Assembly (NCBI GenBank): GCA_001051155.2
Contig: JYIP02000015.1
Location: forward strand, 1 to 64,000
Direction of reading: 5' to 3'
DNA from: Chrysoporthe austroafricana
Lineage: Eukaryota > Ascomycota > Sordariomycetes > Diaporthales > Cryphonectriaceae
DNA length: 64,000 bases
The position numbers and the translations under genes are program-made. Within the stretch, counting starts at the first letter, position 1; each line of letters begins with the position of its first letter. The notes below the pieces were generated by a model. That model was given only the letters and a program-made list of their open reading frames with translations. It did no database searches and was not told the DNA's origin. Below are positions 21,241 through 32,529 of the stretch, in pieces.

Positions 21241-21922
21241 TGGAAGCAGATTGCTTATATTCAGAAGGGATGCCCTCTTCTATTCTATAGATATATAGAA
21301 TAGCAGAGGAGCCATATATATATATTGTTACAAGGGCAGTAGTCTGGGCTTGGAAGGGTCTTCATTTAACGATAACTGTTAAGGTGTTCTAAGGAGTGCT
21401 GAAGAACCCAGGTCCATCCTTGGTTTGTCGGGCTCGTTCCCGCCGTACTTATAGACCTTGGTTCTCGACGTCTGCCTCAGGCATCCATTGCACAGCCTCC
21501 TTCTTTATGCAGTTGGGCACCTTTCCTCATGCCGTCAGGCGGGTCTTCATGCCCGACGGCGCGTAACTCGCAATGCCTCAATATTCCTCCTGGGGGCACC
21601 TTCAGGTGTCCGTGTAATATATATATATGTATATATATAATAGTGAATTGCCTATATGCCTGAAGAATGTCGCTAGCAGGGCGAAAAACTTGCTTACAGA
21701 GGAGAGCTAGGTATCGTGCTCAACTGACTGTGAATCACAGATAATTATCTCAAAGTGTGGGATAGCCAGTATGGGACAGCCAGAGCCGTTCACTCTGGCA
21801 TATGGGCACGGGCCAGGATATGGCCCGTGCGCCAGGGCAAGGCCATTTCCACGCCCTGGCTGTTGCCCACGGCTTTCTTTCCCTCCGTTACTACAGCCAA
21901 ACTAACGATATAAGTCGCAGGG
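21241..21922. other. Spacer with several strong hairpins, no gene
   Basis: Holds a 15-bp-stem inverted repeat (21274-21288 with 21295-21309), an (AT)n tract near 21622-21645, and three consecutive hairpins at 21779-21860: stems GCCAGAG/CTCTGGC, GCACGGGCCA/TGGCCCGTGC and GCCAGGGC/GCCCTGGC. No coding frame supported. Confidence 0.6.
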
Positions 21923-22352
21923 TGTTATAAACGCTGCCGCAATCCTAAGATAACTGCAGAGTCAAAGGTTTTATGCTAGCAAGAACGGTACCAAGTATAG
22001 CCTTGAATACTAGGAACGTACTCGTTAAATATTCACAATATTTATAAGCTAATATGGCTATTACCGGGATCTCTAATAGGGTCCAAGTAATATTTAGATT
22101 GATAACTGAAAAGCTATAGTAATCTATCTGGTAAATATCCCGTTCTTATATATCCAGCTTTTCAGTACTTAATCTGCTAGATCTATAACCGATCTCCAGA
22201 TCCTGGATCTAATAGCTCTGGCGCAGATCCTCAAATCCTGCTGCATAGCCTTAACCCTAGCTTATATAAGCGATAAGTAGGGCTACGGCTGTAAGTGCCT
22301 GTCCGTCCCTATCTTTCTTCTTGCATACCCTATCCCTTGATAAGTTATAATA
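21923..22352 (-). repeat. 3' LTR of R1
   Basis: 430 bp, TGTTATAA...TTATAATA. Paired with 38598-39027 (equal length, collinear). This copy keeps more C/G than its partner (for example GCTGCCGCAATCC against GCTACCGTAATCT), so the two LTRs have been mutated unequally. Confidence 0.9.
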
Positions 22353-22545
22353 TCATCCCCTTTCCAATCGGTTATTGTCCTTAACAATTCCTGTAAATAA
22401 CCCTTAGTTCTTTCGCGTAGCTTATTATGCTTTCCTAAATAGGATAAGTAATAAAATCTTAAAACCTAAATTCAATAATCTTTATTCTGACAAACGCAAA
22501 TAACGTAATTCTTTAATTTTTCGGATTATCCATTACGCTATTATT

Positions 22546-23049
22546 ATGCATCCTTATTTTTACTGCAATCGCTTAGGGTTAGAGATTTGCGCGGTATCTA
22601 AGCAAAATTCGTCTCGTTATTTCAAGTATATTTAGCATAATCAGGCAAGCTGCAATATTTTGGAACCGACTAATGCTATAGAACTTTCGTTTGCATTTAA
22701 CCAGTTTCAGAAACTGGAAAATGAAATCGAGGGTTTGAAAGATAAGTTAATACGGTTACGGAAATAGAAGCGGATATAGCGGGAGCGAATGGCTAGGGCG
22801 TTTCGCCATAGCCTATCCAATCTCGAAAAGCTAGAGAAACTGGAAGCCGAAAAGGCGGAGGAAGAGCGTCGCAAGGCCGAGACTAAGCGTTGCGTCCCAG
22901 AGACCCTAATTCCTGAAAGTCCTCTTCTTGAGATTTTCGACCTGGATACGGTTTTGCAATAGTTTGGTTCTGATATCGACTGGTTTGCTATTAATCTGTT
23001 CGCAAGGTATAAAGCTATACCGGGTTTTTCTAGTTATTCTTCTGGCTAG
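22546..23049 (+). pseudogene. Antisense extra ORF of R1 (coiled-coil protein)
   Basis: A 504-bp reading frame on the strand opposite to gag-pol, between the chromodomain and the 3' LTR. ATG 22546 is followed by PYFYC-x7-C-AVSKQNSSRYFKY, a leucine/glutamate-rich coiled coil (FQKLENEIEGLKDKLIRLRK and LEKLEAEKAEEERRKAE), and ESPLLEIFDLDTVLQ-x-FGSDID. Four internal TAG codons interrupt it. Where R5 keeps a residue at one of them, it is Gln, so CAG-to-TAG change is likely. Homologues of the same layout occur in R5, R4 and R7. The function is unknown. The two Cys (and a later His in some copies) suggest possible metal or nucleic-acid binding, as inference only. Confidence 0.7.
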
Positions 23050-23089
23050 CTGGTTAATTGCTTTTTCCAGTAACTCTTAAATGCTTATT

Positions 23090-25977
23090 GTGCGTTTTTG
23101 AAATTGCTAATTAGTTCCTAGCTATTTTCGCTCGAATAATATCCTCTCTATTTGATTAGATATTCTTTATGCTTATTTAGTCTTTTATATTTAAGGATTC
23201 GCTCGATTTCGTATTCCGGTTCGTTAGTTTCGATTTATATAGATTCGTTTATTTTGGCTATATTGAATGCTAATTCGAGAAATAAGATATAGAATATCAA
23301 GTAAATCTTTATTCTATAAGGTAATGCGAGTTCGAAATTAATATTTAAGATTTTCTTTAGGATTTTAAATAGTTTTAATTTCTTATAATTTAATAAATAA
23401 AAGGGTTTTGTTATTTTAATATGCTCTTTTCGTTATATAAAATAGATTTTATCCTTTTCCTGTAAGATTAGTTTTTTAATTTTTTTGGAATTAGCATATT
23501 TTATTATTTTTTTTTATATAAACTTTAATTCTTTCTAGAATTCTTTTTGAATTTTCTTAATTCTTTTAATTCGTTTTTCTGCCGCTTTTATATTTGCTTT
23601 TAATAATTCGTCGTAATAGGCTATTAAATTATAGCTATAAAATATATAGAATAATAATTTCTTTATCGTATTCGTATTTGCGTTATTATATGCGAATTGT
23701 ATTAATAGCAATAAGTCGACTTAATTATCTTATTCGTAATTTATATAATATTGCAAATATTATTTAATAATCTAATTCGTTTATTCTATCTATCTATCCG
23801 TTTATAAGTGGAATGCTATAAATATCTTTTATTATATTCCGAATAGCTTTATAAGCAAAATCCAGAAATTTGATACGAACTTCTTATCTCTATCGGAAAT
23901 AATTTCTTTAAGCATGCTATAATTAGCTATAACCGTTCTGAGAAATATATATATAAGGTTTTCTGCTATATTACTTTTCTTATAAAAGAAGAAATAAGCG
24001 TATTTGCTTAATTTGCAAATTACTATTAAAATATTATTATATTGCATTTTAATTAAAAGTTCTCGTAAGAAAAATAGCTTAATAATAAAGTCTTAGCTAA
24101 TGGATTGCCAAATTATTCCTAGAATAAGAAATAGTTAAAGCAATTTATAAGGCTTATAATATTTAATCTTATTCTTCTTATAGCTATTGCATTCTCGTAT
24201 AATATTCTCAATTCTTTTTCTGAAGCTTAAAAGATTCTAATATTTCTTGATTCTTTTATAAATAGCCTTAATTCTTTAATAGCCGTATGCGAATGCTTTA
24301 TATATATTTTTAATATATTCGTTTTATTTTTCCGTTATTATATCTTCTAGTCTTTTCTTATTATTAGAGATTCTAATAATTATATCGAGCTCTTTAGCCT
24401 CGTTTACAAAATTGTTATCCTTATCTTGCTAGAAAATATTCTGTAATTCTTTTGGTTCCGTATCCTAATAGTCTGATCGTTTGCTAAATGCATTTGCTTT
24501 GCCGTTTTTCGATCTTTTGCAATAAACGATTTTTAAATCGAATTGTAAAAAGAATTCTGCTTATCTGACTTGCTATTTATTCAGGACTTTCGTTATTATA
24601 AATATTATTAAGCTTTTATAATCGAAATATACTATAATCTAATATTTTATTCCGATTAAATAATACTGCTATTTTTCGAATGCTTTTACGATTGCCATTA
24701 ATTCCTTATCTGGAATGCCGTAATTGAGTTCTAAGCCGTTTAATTTCTTTAAGAAATTGCTTATAATTCTGAAATATTCCTGGTTATTTCGTTAACCGAG
24801 CTATTCTCTTAATATATAGTCCGATATATCGGTTTCGACTTTAAATAGTTTATTTAGGTTTGCTTTGCAAAATATGGGTTCTAATATTACTCGTTTCTTA
24901 ATTTTGTTAAATGCTTTTTGTATTTCTTATATCCATTCGAACTTTCAATCTTTCTTTGTAAAATCCGTAAAAAGGCATACGATTCTGCTATAATCTCGAA
25001 TGAATTATCGGTAAAAATTAATATAGCTAAAGAATGCTTTAATTTCCTTAATTTTCTCTAATATAGGCTATTCTTTTATTGCTTGGACTTTATCTTTTTG
25101 CATGCTAATTTTGCTTAATTCTATTATATAGCCGAAATAATTAACTTTTTGCTAATAAAAATAATATTTGCTTAATTTAATTAGAAACTTATTATCTTGC
25201 AAAGTTTGGAATACTTATCGTATATGCTATTTATAAGATTTAAAGTCTTTTGAATAAATAAAGATATCGTTAAAGTAAACGATAATAATAATATTTAAGT
25301 ATTCGCAAAAGATATTATTAATTATTTCTTGGAAAAATACGAGCGCATTAGTTAATCCAAAAAGTAAAATTATATATTCGAAATATCCGTAACGAATTCT
25401 GAATGCTATTTTCCAAATATTGTCTTCCTTAATCCGGATATAATAATATCCTTCTTTAAGATTAAGTATAATAAACCAATTTGCTTTTATCAATCGATTT
25501 CGCATTTCTCTTATTAGTAATAAAGAATAGCGATTCTTTATTATAATATTATTAAGCTATTAATAATTTATATAAAATCGTAATTTGCTATTCTTTTTAA
25601 GTACAAATAGGATTAAATATCTTGCAAGTAATCGTAATTTTCGTATATAATCTTTTTTCAGGTTTTCGTTAATATATTCCTTAAGTATTTCGAGCTTTAC
25701 TTAGTTAAGCTTGTAAATAGGGTAATTCTTTAGTTTCGTTCTTTCTTTTAGTAAAATCTCGTAATTAAAAGGGCCGTATTCTAATAAACCGGTATCAAAT
25801 TTCCCTTGCTATAGCTTCTTAAACTTATAATATTCTTTAAGTACGTTTTTAAATTCTAATAATAGTCCTTCCTTATTTTCTGAAATCTGGAAGAATAAAA
25901 GGTATTGCTAAGCGTATTTTGCTTCGCTTGCTTCTTGCTATTATTTTCGGGGCTTAATTTTTAAGGGTTTTAAATGC
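23090..25977 (-). pseudogene. R1 pol (RT, RNase H, integrase, chromodomain) pseudogene
   Basis: Minus-strand pol fragments. RT has FGLTNALVFFQEIIN and the catalytic box IIIVYFNDIFIYSKD (25227-25505), where the usual YxDD is now YFND. Integrase core has KLSKYAYFFFYKKS and EIISDRDKKFVSNFW (23832-24047). The chromodomain lies at about 23110-23220. Frequent TAA/TAG codons separate the pieces. The upstream part of the same pol is at 35812-36800, on the other side of N1. Confidence 0.85.
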
Positions 25978-25982
25978 TTATT

Positions 25983-26189
25983 TGATAGTGAACGTACTGA
26001 AATATATTATGAAGCATAGTTCTTCCAAGAAAGTAAACTACGCTAAAGCCCATCAGGGCATTATATAGGCCCCCCGGTGAGGGTATGGCATCCACTTGGT
26101 GAATTCACTGCGTATTTACCAGGGGATTTACTATAGATTCACCAGGCGAATCCACTACGAATTCACCTCGTCCATAGGTTTTGCCATTA
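25983..26189 (-). repeat. 3' LTR of N1
   Basis: 207 bp, begins TGATAGTGAACG and ends TTTTGCCATTA. It contains the spaced words ATTCACC, TTTACC and GAATTCAC. Collinear with 35600-35806, which shows the same sequence after many C-to-T and G-to-A changes. Confidence 0.9.
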
Positions 26190-26350
26190 ATTGCCGGCCC
26201 CTTATGACCTTTGTCCGCAAAGGAAGCTAACCGTCAGAGACGTTTTGGGTGGCGGTAGTACGATATGGTAGGACTCTGGGTTATACGGCAAGGAAAAGCA
26301 CGACGGCACCATTGGACAAAAGAGATCACATAGGAAATAACAATCGTTTT

Positions 26351-26470
26351 ATGAAGCCGACTCGTGCCAGAGTCCTAATAGGTAAACGTGCCCATGCCGG
26401 AGACTTGAATAACAAATATGCCCATGCCGGGGACTAAAAGAAAACCTGCTTACGCCGGGAGCTTAGAATT
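26351..26470. repeat. Short tandem repeat near the N1 3' end
   Basis: About four imperfect 27-30 bp units of the type AAAnNTGCCCATGCCGGnGACT. Two clear copies are at 26383-26414 and 26415-26440, with weaker flanking copies. It lies between the extra ORF and the 3' LTR. The 62-codon plus-strand ORF across it is a repeat artefact. Confidence 0.55.
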
Positions 26471-26871
26471 GATCCTCTACCACAATCGGTTTATGCCTGG
26501 GGTGGATGGATATGTATAGTACTTGTACATAATAAGGCTGGCCGATATCCAGGTATATCTCGGTAGTGCTTAGTCGTATTTACTGCCGAAGTATTTGGCA
26601 CAGATATAACCAAAGATCAAAATTGCTCGTGGATATTGGTAGAAGGTATGGCCTTCAGATAATGGGGTATTAAGTGGGTATAATAGTAGTGAATGTGAAG
26701 TGAAGTCACGATAGGATATGTCAGCACGCAGAGCCGATGGCCGCGTATAGTTATTGTATGGCGATATCGTAGCCAGTCCTCAATATAGGTAGTTAGGTCT
26801 ATGAATTATTGGAAGAAAGCAGCATTATGTGCTGCTGATGATGTTATATCGATAAATAATAGCTGTATTCA

Positions 26872-27830
26872 TTAGTTGGGGGTGACCTCCCGGGCTTTAG
26901 CGGTAGCTTCAAGGTTTAGTAAGTTGCGAGGGAATGTGGCAAACAGTTCTTCCTTTCCGATATGATCGCAAAGGTCGGTATAGTTATGGACGTCAAGCTG
27001 CAGGGTCTTGACTAGCCTATGCGCTTGGATATAGGATTTGAGGCCTATTATGCGACCTTGGCATTGCAAAGACTGGGCAGCGCTGAGGTAGTCCTTGTTT
27101 TCGTTAGCCCATTTCTGAAAGGTAGCGTTGAAATCGTAATCCATATCGTCCTTGGTAAAGACGATCTTAACAGCCTTGAAGTCGTACTCGAAACGGAAGA
27201 TTTGGTTTATGATAAAGTATAGGCCCGACCGGTTGGATAAGACGGTAAGATCAAGGTTGCGGAGCCAGGTAACGAACTCGTATATGTATTCTCTTATAGT
27301 AAAAGGGAAGAAGTACTGGATGCGACTATCGTGGATTCCGATAATGCCGAACTTAATGTTATTATGAACGGCGAAGCCGTTAGCAACGTAGGGACGGTTG
27401 GTGCCGAGGTTGCCTCTTTAGTGGTTAGCGGCCGACCAATGTCGCCGCTGCCTAGCTCGGTATTGGGGACGTAGATATTATATTCGACCTCTCGGTCTAT
27501 TATGTCGGTATAACCCTTACTGATTAGCGCCCGACGAAAGGCTATTATATAAGCTTCCTGGCAGCAAAGGAAATCGTTTAGGTAGTTTTTCGTTACGTAA
27601 GTATTACAGTAGAAACGGCTTTCGCTACCATACAAGTATATAGCCTACCGATATCCTTCCAGGGAGAGGCGGTCCTTAAGCGATGCTTTGTAAACGTACT
27701 TGGCATATTATATAGTCCTGCTTTTTCGGCAGACCTTAAAGGGTTCTTCCTGGGATATAGGGTACGGCACCGCGTAAAAGTTGAGTATAGCTAAACGTAC
27801 TATTTCTTATCAGTCTTAGTCTTACGGCGA
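26872..27830 (-). pseudogene. N1 extra ORF downstream of pol, unknown function
   Basis: Sense-oriented third reading frame of N1, about 310-330 codons. It is read from about 27830 through VPYPISQEEPFKVCRKS and LYGSESRFYCNTYVTKNYLN to YIIAFRRALISKGYTDIIDR and PNTELGSGDIGRP (27635-27425). It then shifts frame near 27420 into TNRPYVANGFAVHNNIKFGI (about 27400) and the uninterrupted end 27144-26872, which has FQKWANENKDYLSAAQSL and LCDHIGKEELF. Two TAG codons and one frameshift are seen. Base composition is more balanced than in N1 pol. I recognise no domain. It is not gag, envelope-like or an integrase tail by any motif I can see. Confidence 0.6.
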
Positions 27831-28192
27831 GGCATTTACGGAAGGATATAACCTGATAATCGCGTAACGCGTCTTGGTTTTAGTAATATTAGTAGCCTTA
27901 TTAATACAGTCCTTGCGGGTTTACGGAAGCTTAGCGGGGTAAAGCGAAATTGATAATAGTACTAGCTTAATACTCAAAAACAATATTCAAAAGTATAATG
28001 AAAGGTAGTAACGACAGGGCGACGCGGCTGGCTATAGTAAGTAAATAGGGATAATAGTTATAAGCGCGCTGGTAGGAAGAAGAAAACAAAGTAAATTTAC
28101 TGGCGGTTTACGAAATAATAGCTTTTTGCATTCGCCAGAAATTCACTTGCCTTACCCAGCAGTCGCCCTTACCCCAACGCGCGCCTACTGCA

Positions 28193-28620
28193 TTACGGGT
28201 TCCTTCGATTTCTTGGAACAAATGGACTAGCTTGTTCCAGTGCACCTTCTGTTCGTGGGTCGCGCCTTAGCCTGCCTCGTTTTCGTAAGGCAGTTATGAC
28301 GATATCTCCCGGTTCAGGGACTTCTTCCGCTAGTAGCCGCCTTCGCTTTGCTCCTTCTTGCAATTCGGCTATAGCTTCGCGTTTCCGTTCGAAATTACGT
28401 ATTATTTCGTCCGCGTTCAGGGCATTACGGGGCATCTATATATTGTAATGACTAGGGTAGTTTATCCATTTCATTAAGTATTCAATTCTGCGCGGATTAC
28501 GTCCATATTTTCGCTTATAGCGGCTAATTATCCTTTCCAGCTCGTAATATCGGTAGTCTTCCAAATACTTCTCGATATCCGGATCCTCTAGCATATCCAC
28601 TAGGTCCTAGTATATAAGGT
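28193..28620 (-). pseudogene. N1 chromodomain and pol C-terminus
   Basis: Minus-strand frame with YYELERIISRYKRKYG and RRIEYLMKWINYPSHYNI, then a TAG exactly where the conserved Trp of chromodomains (TWEP type) is expected, then PRNALNADEIIRNFERKR, the usual chromodomain end helix. An 80-residue basic tail follows to 28193. Chromodomains on integrases guide insertion to modified chromatin. Confidence 0.75.
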
Positions 28621-28624
28621 TACG

Positions 28625-31600
28625 TTTATAAGAATCCGTCTTAAGAAGGTTTGCAAGCATTAATTATATTACCGAGATTACTGGATAGATATTTATATAG
28701 GGAACCAATTTCAACTTATACGCTAAGTTCCCTATCTTTCGAATAACTTGGAAAGGTCCTATCCTCTATTATGAAAATTTCAGAGATAGGTTATCTAGCA
28801 ATAAGTACCCGTAGCCCAAGCGAATATATACCCAATTATCTGGTTCGAAAACTATCTGGCAATAGTGCTTATTATATTGCAATTTGGCTATTATTTGCGC
28901 CTCGGCAATAAAAAGTTAAGCTTTTTCCTGGAAAACTTCCTTTGCTAAGGGTACTATATCCCCTGTCTACTAGCCCGATAATAGGTTAAATCCGAATAGC
29001 ATTTAGCTAGCTAAATATTTTATAGCTCAGTTATACGCATTATTCAAGTTAAACTATAATGCCGGTATTATCTTGGTTTATTCTATATTAGGATAAGCGG
29101 TTATGAAATGCCGAATTGCTATTTCAATTATTCAGTTTTTTATTTCAGACTGCCCGTCCGTTTGCGAATGCGAGGCAGTAGAGTAGGCAAGTTTCGTTCC
29201 GATAGCTTCTTACAAATATCTCTAGAATTCCGATAAGAATTTCGAATCTTTATCTGAGATAATCCTTTTGGGTATTCCCTAGCTAATAATGTAAAGTATC
29301 CGTAAAACAAAAGTTGCCCAGTCTGCTGCAATATATACTGCATTGCTTAGTATAATAATCGTAATTTTGGAATATTTATCCGTAATCGTAAGAAATGCAT
29401 CCAGGAATAGCATTTTAGTTAAGGCCTATATAGTATTTATAAATAATACTATCGGTAATCTTATAATAAAATCCATAGTAATAGTATAGAATGGGATTAG
29501 TAGAGATAATATAGGCTGCATTTCCTTTAAGGGTTGCTATAAGTCGTTTTTATTCTCGTTACAGGCTCGATATATCGATATATAATTGCATATTTTGGCA
29601 TAGCAATATCTAATAACGAATCGATCCGTTAAGTCGTACTATATGCGGTTTATGCCGAAATAGTATTTTCTATCGTAAGCTTCCTTAATAAAATCCAATG
29701 CTATTTCATTCGGGATGCATAGTCGTTATTTCCCGTAATAATCCTTAAGAAATAGTAAGCTATTATAATTTAATATGAAAGGTAATCGGGCAACCTTGTT
29801 TGGGTTTTTCAATTATTCGATTGTTTTGGACTATAAGGGGTATTTTTCGTATCCCTTCTTAATACGCCTTTTCATTTCGCTATCTATAGATATTTTACTG
29901 AAAACCTGGATGAGTTCGTCTTTCTATATCTTGTTTAGAACGCCCTCGTCGTCGATAGGTTTCTGAGTAAATAGTAATCTTGATATAGCATTTGCGAGAA
30001 CGTTCGACCTTCCCGGTATATAGTATGCTTTCAAGTCGAATTGGCTTAAGTATTCCGAAGCGAAAATTAGCCGTATATTTGCCTTAATCTTATTTACCGT
30101 ATTTATGGATAATAAATAGATAATGCCAACTGTCGCTGCGTAATCGGTAAGGATATAAACTGGCTTGGCTCGGTTCGATCCTATTATCGTCCGCAATTTT
30201 CGTACTAGCTATACCAGATAAGCTACCTTTAGCTCTATAAGCCAGTATTTTCATTCTGCCTCGTTAATCGTCTTGCTCAAGTAGAGGATTGGTTATACGG
30301 CTATGCTTGCTATTAGCGATATTCCGTTCTATATATAGTCGTTTGCTAATTGGAAAACAATACTTGAGAACCCTATTTCCTTAAACGCATCTAGCTGGAT
30401 AAAGAGAGGTTTGTCTAGGATATAGTAAAACAAAGCATTCTTAGCTTCTAAAGCTGTTTTGAAGTCGTAAAAACTGTTAATTTCGTCTAGTATTGGGTCG
30501 AAAATAGCTTGCGTAATATAGTTTCGCCGTCCTATACTTGAAAATAGACGGTTCGATTAGCAAGCCTCGTTCAGCATTCTAGTTTTCTTTTTCTGAAATA
30601 GATTAACTCTATAATTGTATTTAGGAATTAAATAGCGTAAGTATCCTGTAAATCCAATGAACTTTTTCAGTTGCTAGAATATTTTGGAGAATTCCAAATC
30701 GCGAATAGCTTGCATCCGGTATTCCGTATTGGAAATTCCGAATCCGTCTATTTTGAATCCTAAGATCTGGACTGAAGGATATCCAAGAAACGACTTGAGT
30801 CCAGCTAATAAAATATTTTTGCGTAAAAATAGCGAGAAAATAGTTTGTAAGTATCGCAAGTAGTCTTATTCTATAATTGAATAGATAATAATATTGTCTA
30901 TAAAAACGGAAGCAAACTTGTAATATAGTTATAAGAATTGATCTATAAAACGCTGGATATAGGATAATGAATTTCGAAATCCTATAGGTAAAACTTTTAT
31001 TCTTTTTTAACTATAATGACTAATAATAGTAAATCGGTTTTTATAATCTGGATATATTAGGAATTGATAGAAAAATTGCCGTATATTTACTACCGTAATG
31101 TATATTTTTCTTCTTAGCTATTTGATAACCTTTTGCTATAATGGCAAGGAATAGGTATCGGGAATTAAGACTTTATTCAAAGCGCGTAAATCAATTACTA
31201 TACGTCCTTTCTTCTGGCCATTTATATTCTTCCAAATTATAAAAATTGGTAAACCGAATGGCATTATACTTATAACCTATTCAGCTCGACCTTATTAATA
31301 TAACTTGTCCAAAATTTCGTTAATTACCTCTTGGTTTTCCTTACTTAAGTAATATAGCTTTTATCCCACTTTCTGGTTCTGCTATTTTTCGACTAAGTTA
31401 ACTTTTATCTATTGGTCGATTAGCATATTAACGGGATTTATATCTTTGAAAACTCTAGCATATGCCCGTACTAACTCTATAACTTTATAGAGAAATTCCG
31501 GTAAATGCTTGCAAACGTATATACCGAAATCAATTTCTGATTTTTCAATAGCTTTATCTTTCCGGATCCCTAGTTTATTACTGTTTTCGAGATAATCTCT

Positions 31601-32520
31601 CATTTCGGGAATTTCCATATCCGGGAATCGGTACTCTTCTAGCTGTTTTCCAGTAATTTCCGCAATTTGTTAGAAAATATGCTTAATGAATAATAGTTAG
31701 TCTGAATTCAGCTTTCCTGAAAGCTATAACCCGTCCTGAGTTTGTTAAAAGAGGTATTATTATGCGATATAATAGTAGTTATCGTAATTCGCTAGCGGGG
31801 TTATATAATCTGTCTGGAATAGTTCGACTGTCCTTAGAAGTTAGTTTTTCTGGATCCTTAAAGGGGTTGCTGCCTAGTTCGTTACCAGGACCTCTTTAGT
31901 CTGGTAGCCTATTAAGCAATTTATCCACCCTTTCTGTTTCGGCTTGAATAGAAAGGTTACGTTTTTGGGATTCGCTTAATACTAATAGGAACTAGCTTAT
32001 AAGATCTGAGCGGCATTACCGTAATAGTCGCGGCTTTTGCTTGCCGGGATCGTATTGGCATTCGGGCAAATACTTTCACTTTCGCCGTAATACTACTAAA
32101 ATAACCAAATCGTATAAACGATTCTAAATTCAGAATATCTAGTTCGTAAGGAATATTATATTCCTATCCTAATAGGATACTTGCTTCTAGTCGATCCAAT
32201 ACCCAAGCTCTTATTCGGGTACGAAATATAAGTGGATAGCTGTACTTATTGCTTTGGAAATATAAGTCGAATTCAGCTTAGCCTTTTGCTAGCGACTGGC
32301 TTACGCTTCTGAGCTTGGCCTTTACGTTCCAATCTATCTTCGCCTTAGAGAATTGTACTAGCAATTCTTCGGCAATAGTATAATAACTAGCGCTTGTATC
32401 GATATAGACTTTTATATTCGGCCTATTCGGGTATATTCTGGCTGCGGCTCTTGCGTACGTATAGCTGCTGCCCTGATAAGGCTTGATTATAAGTATAAGA
32501 ATATTATATCCCAAGATTTC
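28625..32520 (-). pseudogene. N1 protease, RT, RNase H and integrase pseudogene
   Basis: Pieces in order: retropepsin VYIDTSASYYTIAEELL (32278-32514; usual DTGAS now DTSAS); the pre-RT segment with CKHLPEFLYKVIELV (31409-31618); RT box FASVFIDNIIIYS near 30890-30930 (YxDD-type, second Asp now Asn); RT thumb/connection NILLAGLKSFLGYPSVQILG (30674-30859); RNase H end ILTDYAATVGIIYL and SEYLSQFDLKAYYIPGRSN (29924-30196); and integrase from about 29800. Stops are frequent. The RT and RNase H wording differs strongly from the R family, so N1 belongs to another clade. Confidence 0.8.
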
Positions 32521-32529
32521 TCTTTTTTA

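Noticed and set aside
26249..26437. 62-codon protein with HAGD repeats
   Set aside because: The peptide repeat follows a short DNA tandem repeat before the N1 LTR and lies opposite to the element's coding strand.
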